A stretch of 8,149 bases of DNA from Acidobacteriota bacterium (GTDB lineage Bacteria; Acidobacteriota; Blastocatellia; RBC074): assembly GCA_013140935.1 (NCBI GenBank), contig JABFSD010001035.1, positions 1-8,149 on the forward strand. Direction: 5' to 3'. Shown here in pieces: positions 7,202-8,149 of this stretch. The first letter of the stretch is position 1. Each line of letters opens with the position of its first letter. A program made the translations under genes and the position numbers. Below the pieces are notes generated by a model, which did not search any database, was not told the origin of the DNA, and saw only the letters and a list, made by a program, of their open reading frames with translations.

Positions 7202-7348
7202 GTTGAGCTTTAAGATAGTCGGCAGGCGCGAGCGAAGGCGGGCGAGAGAGCAGGAGCAACCAGCGATTTTGTGGAGGCTCACGCGCCTGCCGGAGCGTGG
7301 CTCAGGAGTCACCGCGTGCCTTCCGCTGCCTGCCTCGACTAACTCAAC
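7202..7348 (+). repeat. long imperfect inverted repeat or structured RNA
   Basis: This GC-rich, non-coding stretch folds into a long nested stem. GTTGAG 7202-7207 pairs with CTCAAC 7343-7348, AGTC 7217-7220 with GACT 7337-7340, GGCAGGC 7221-7227 with GCCTGCC 7328-7334, and AGCGAAGGC 7231-7239 with GCCTTCCGCT 7318-7327 (one bulged C). Inside, CACGCG 7280-7285 can pair with CGCGTG 7313-7318 (sharing only G7318 with the previous stem) and GTGGCTC 7297-7303 with GAGTCAC 7306-7312. A competing 11-bp perfect pairing joins CGGCAGGCGCG 7220-7230 to CGCGCCTGCCG 7282-7292. It lies between the immunity stop codon and the terminator, so it would be transcribed as a 3' UTR or processed RNA. A palindromic interspersed repeat of the REP or MITE type is equally possible. 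Confidence 0.6.
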
Positions 7349-7363
7349 TAAATCCGGGTAACA

Positions 7364-7407
7364 CGAACTGCCGCAGCTTTTCTTTTTAGCTGCGGCTTTT
7401 TTGTTCG
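7364..7407 (+). terminator. intrinsic terminator of the RHS operon
   Basis: GCCGCAGCT (7370-7378) pairs perfectly with AGCTGCGGC (7388-7396) around a 9-nt pyrimidine loop and is followed at once by six T (7397-7402). An outer CGAAC (7364-7368) pairs with GTTCG (7403-7407). The T run lies only on the plus strand, so it stops transcription coming from the RHS and immunity genes. The base of the stem is about 200 nt past the immunity stop, leaving a long 3' UTR that holds the folded element. Confidence 0.9.
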
Positions 7408-7509
7408 TCTGGTGAACGCCTTGGTTGCGACGCGAACTTGAGAAAGCGATGCACGTAGTAACCCAGACGACTTCAAGAAGTGAGTACTCCCAATATCGTT
7501 GAAGGCGTT
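7406..7509. other. interleaved inverted repeats between convergent genes
   Basis: CGTCTGG (7406-7412) is the reverse complement of CCAGACG (7463-7469), and AACGCCTT (7415-7422) of AAGGCGTT (7502-7509). The order is A-B-A'-B', the topology of a pseudoknot, with a small ACTTC/GAAGT hairpin (7470-7481) and the palindrome GAGTACTC (7482-7489) inside. No gene is seen between 7403 and 7541 and no clear terminator for the minus-strand gene. Matches of this length can arise by chance in a stretch this size. Confidence 0.3.
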
Positions 7510-7541
7510 TATTATTTGCGGGAGGTCGGTGCGTTACGAAT

Positions 7542-8149
7542 TCATCTTTGCGAATAGATCGTTTGATAAGCCCTGAAGTTATTGCAGACGCGATAGACGT
7601 AATCTTTCGTCTGGCTCTTGGCGATTTCGCTGACGAAGCAATCAATATCTGAAGTTTGCGCGCGCTTGCGCCAGCGGCGGACGGATTGTTCGCTGCCGTT
7701 GTAAGCAGCGGCGGCGGCTTGCGGCGAACCGAATTCGTCAAAGAGATTTTTGAGGTATTGCGCGCCGAACAGAATCGCCGTGTGCGGTTCGTAAAGATCG
7801 TCCTGCTCGAAATCTTGCAAGGCGAGTTGGGCGGCGATGTCGTTGGCGGTCGAAGCGATGAATTGCAGCATCCCGCGCGCGGCGGCGTTGCTTTTGACGC
7901 GCGGGTTGTAATTGCTCTCTTGCCGCGCGATGGAAAGCACAAAGCGTGGGTCTACGCCACGACGCGCGGCGTGCTGTTGCAACTCGCCGCGAAAGGGGAA
8001 GGGGAAAGCGACTTCAGCAAAAGCCTTGGGCAAAAGCTCTAACCGATAATCTTCGGGCAACGCGCGCAACGCGGGTTCGTAGCTGCGATAAGTCGCATCG
8101 GCGCAATCGCCTTTCGCGCAGTAATAAGCCACCGTCGCATTGCTTGCCG
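7542..8149 (-). CDS. lytic transglycosylase (Slt70-like), C-terminal part
   Basis: This is the C-terminal part of a soluble lytic transglycosylase, which cleaves peptidoglycan between N-acetylmuramic acid and N-acetylglucosamine in the periplasm, leaving 1,6-anhydro ends. About 200 codons are visible. The frame is still open at the window edge (ASNATV precedes the GTG at 8132), so the true start and the N-terminal helical region lie outside. Family motifs appear in order, numbered from that GTG: catalytic E72 in IARQESNYNP, GMLQF at 87-91, LYEPHTAILFGAQYL at 113-127, AAYNG at 142-146, and DYVYRVCNNFRAYQTIY at 177-193. This order and the C-terminal location match family 1 (Slt70) enzymes. It ends at a TGA (7544-7542), convergent with the RHS cluster, so it is probably a chromosomal housekeeping neighbour rather than part of that cluster. 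Confidence 0.92.
   Translation of the reverse strand, partial: ASNATVAYYCAKGDCADATYRSYEPALRALPEDYRLELLPKAFAEVAFPFPFRGELQQHAARRGVDPRFVLSIARQESNYNPRVKSNAAARGMLQFIASTANDIAAQLALQDFEQDDLYEPHTAILFGAQYLKNLFDEFGSPQAAAAAYNGSEQSVRRWRKRAQTSDIDCFVSEIAKSQTKDYVYRVCNNFRAYQTIYSQR

Noticed and set aside
7176..7361. 61-codon open frame on the plus strand
   Set aside because: It reads through the inverted-repeat element, is Arg-rich, and lacks a ribosome-binding site; the pairing pattern explains the sequence better.
7350..7400. tRNA or attachment site near the terminator
   Set aside because: No cloverleaf or TPsiC-like arm could be assembled; the pairing is fully explained by the terminator hairpin.
7076..7942. 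288-codon open frame on the minus strand
   Set aside because: It overlaps the lytic transglycosylase in another frame, the terminator and the immunity gene; the product is Ser/Arg-rich and resembles no family.
7656..8042. 128-codon open frame on the plus strand
   Set aside because: It is antisense to the transglycosylase catalytic domain, whose motifs are unmistakable.

Overview
The window holds a secreted RHS/YD-repeat polymorphic-toxin locus with its accessory genes. A degraded AraC-type regulator lies on the left, and the end of a cell-wall lytic transglycosylase on the right points the other way. The organism is probably a Gram-negative member of Acidobacteriota, perhaps Blastocatellia. 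That placement is inference from three things: the style of the RHS N-terminus (the G-I-A-P-G-A-P-A-G-x-Y segment followed by an N-L-Y-N-G segment), its pairing with a small cupredoxin-like secreted protein, and strong AGGAGG ribosome-binding sites. No rRNA or other marker confirms it.

Layout, left to right. Positions 68-450 encode a small stand-alone AraC-family DNA-binding domain, split by a frameshift in a run of eight C. Positions 446-710 are a non-coding spacer with a 20-bp tandem repeat, a weak candidate promoter, a GC-rich hairpin and a 10-bp direct repeat spaced by two helical turns. Positions 711-1178 encode a small exported or membrane-anchored protein. Positions 1253-6874 encode a 1873-residue RHS protein with a Sec signal peptide, a YD-repeat shell, a canonical RHS core ending in DPDG, and a 198-residue AT-rich C-terminal tip. 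Positions 6884-7168, 9 bp downstream, encode a 94-residue protein that looks like the cognate immunity protein. Positions 7169-7541 are non-coding: a strongly folded GC-rich element of about 150 nt, a textbook intrinsic terminator, then a short intergenic stretch. Positions 7542-8149 (minus strand) hold the C-terminal part of an Slt70-like lytic transglycosylase that runs off the window.

The likely working unit is the plus-strand cluster 711-7168, read toward the terminator at 7364-7407. In this model the RHS shell encloses and delivers its C-terminal tip as a toxin and the next gene protects the producer. The sharp drop in GC from shell to tip and immunity gene fits tip replacement by recombination. 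The most unusual items are the uncharacterised tip/immunity pair and the folded element between the immunity gene and the terminator, whose 5' arm can pair with two different downstream segments.
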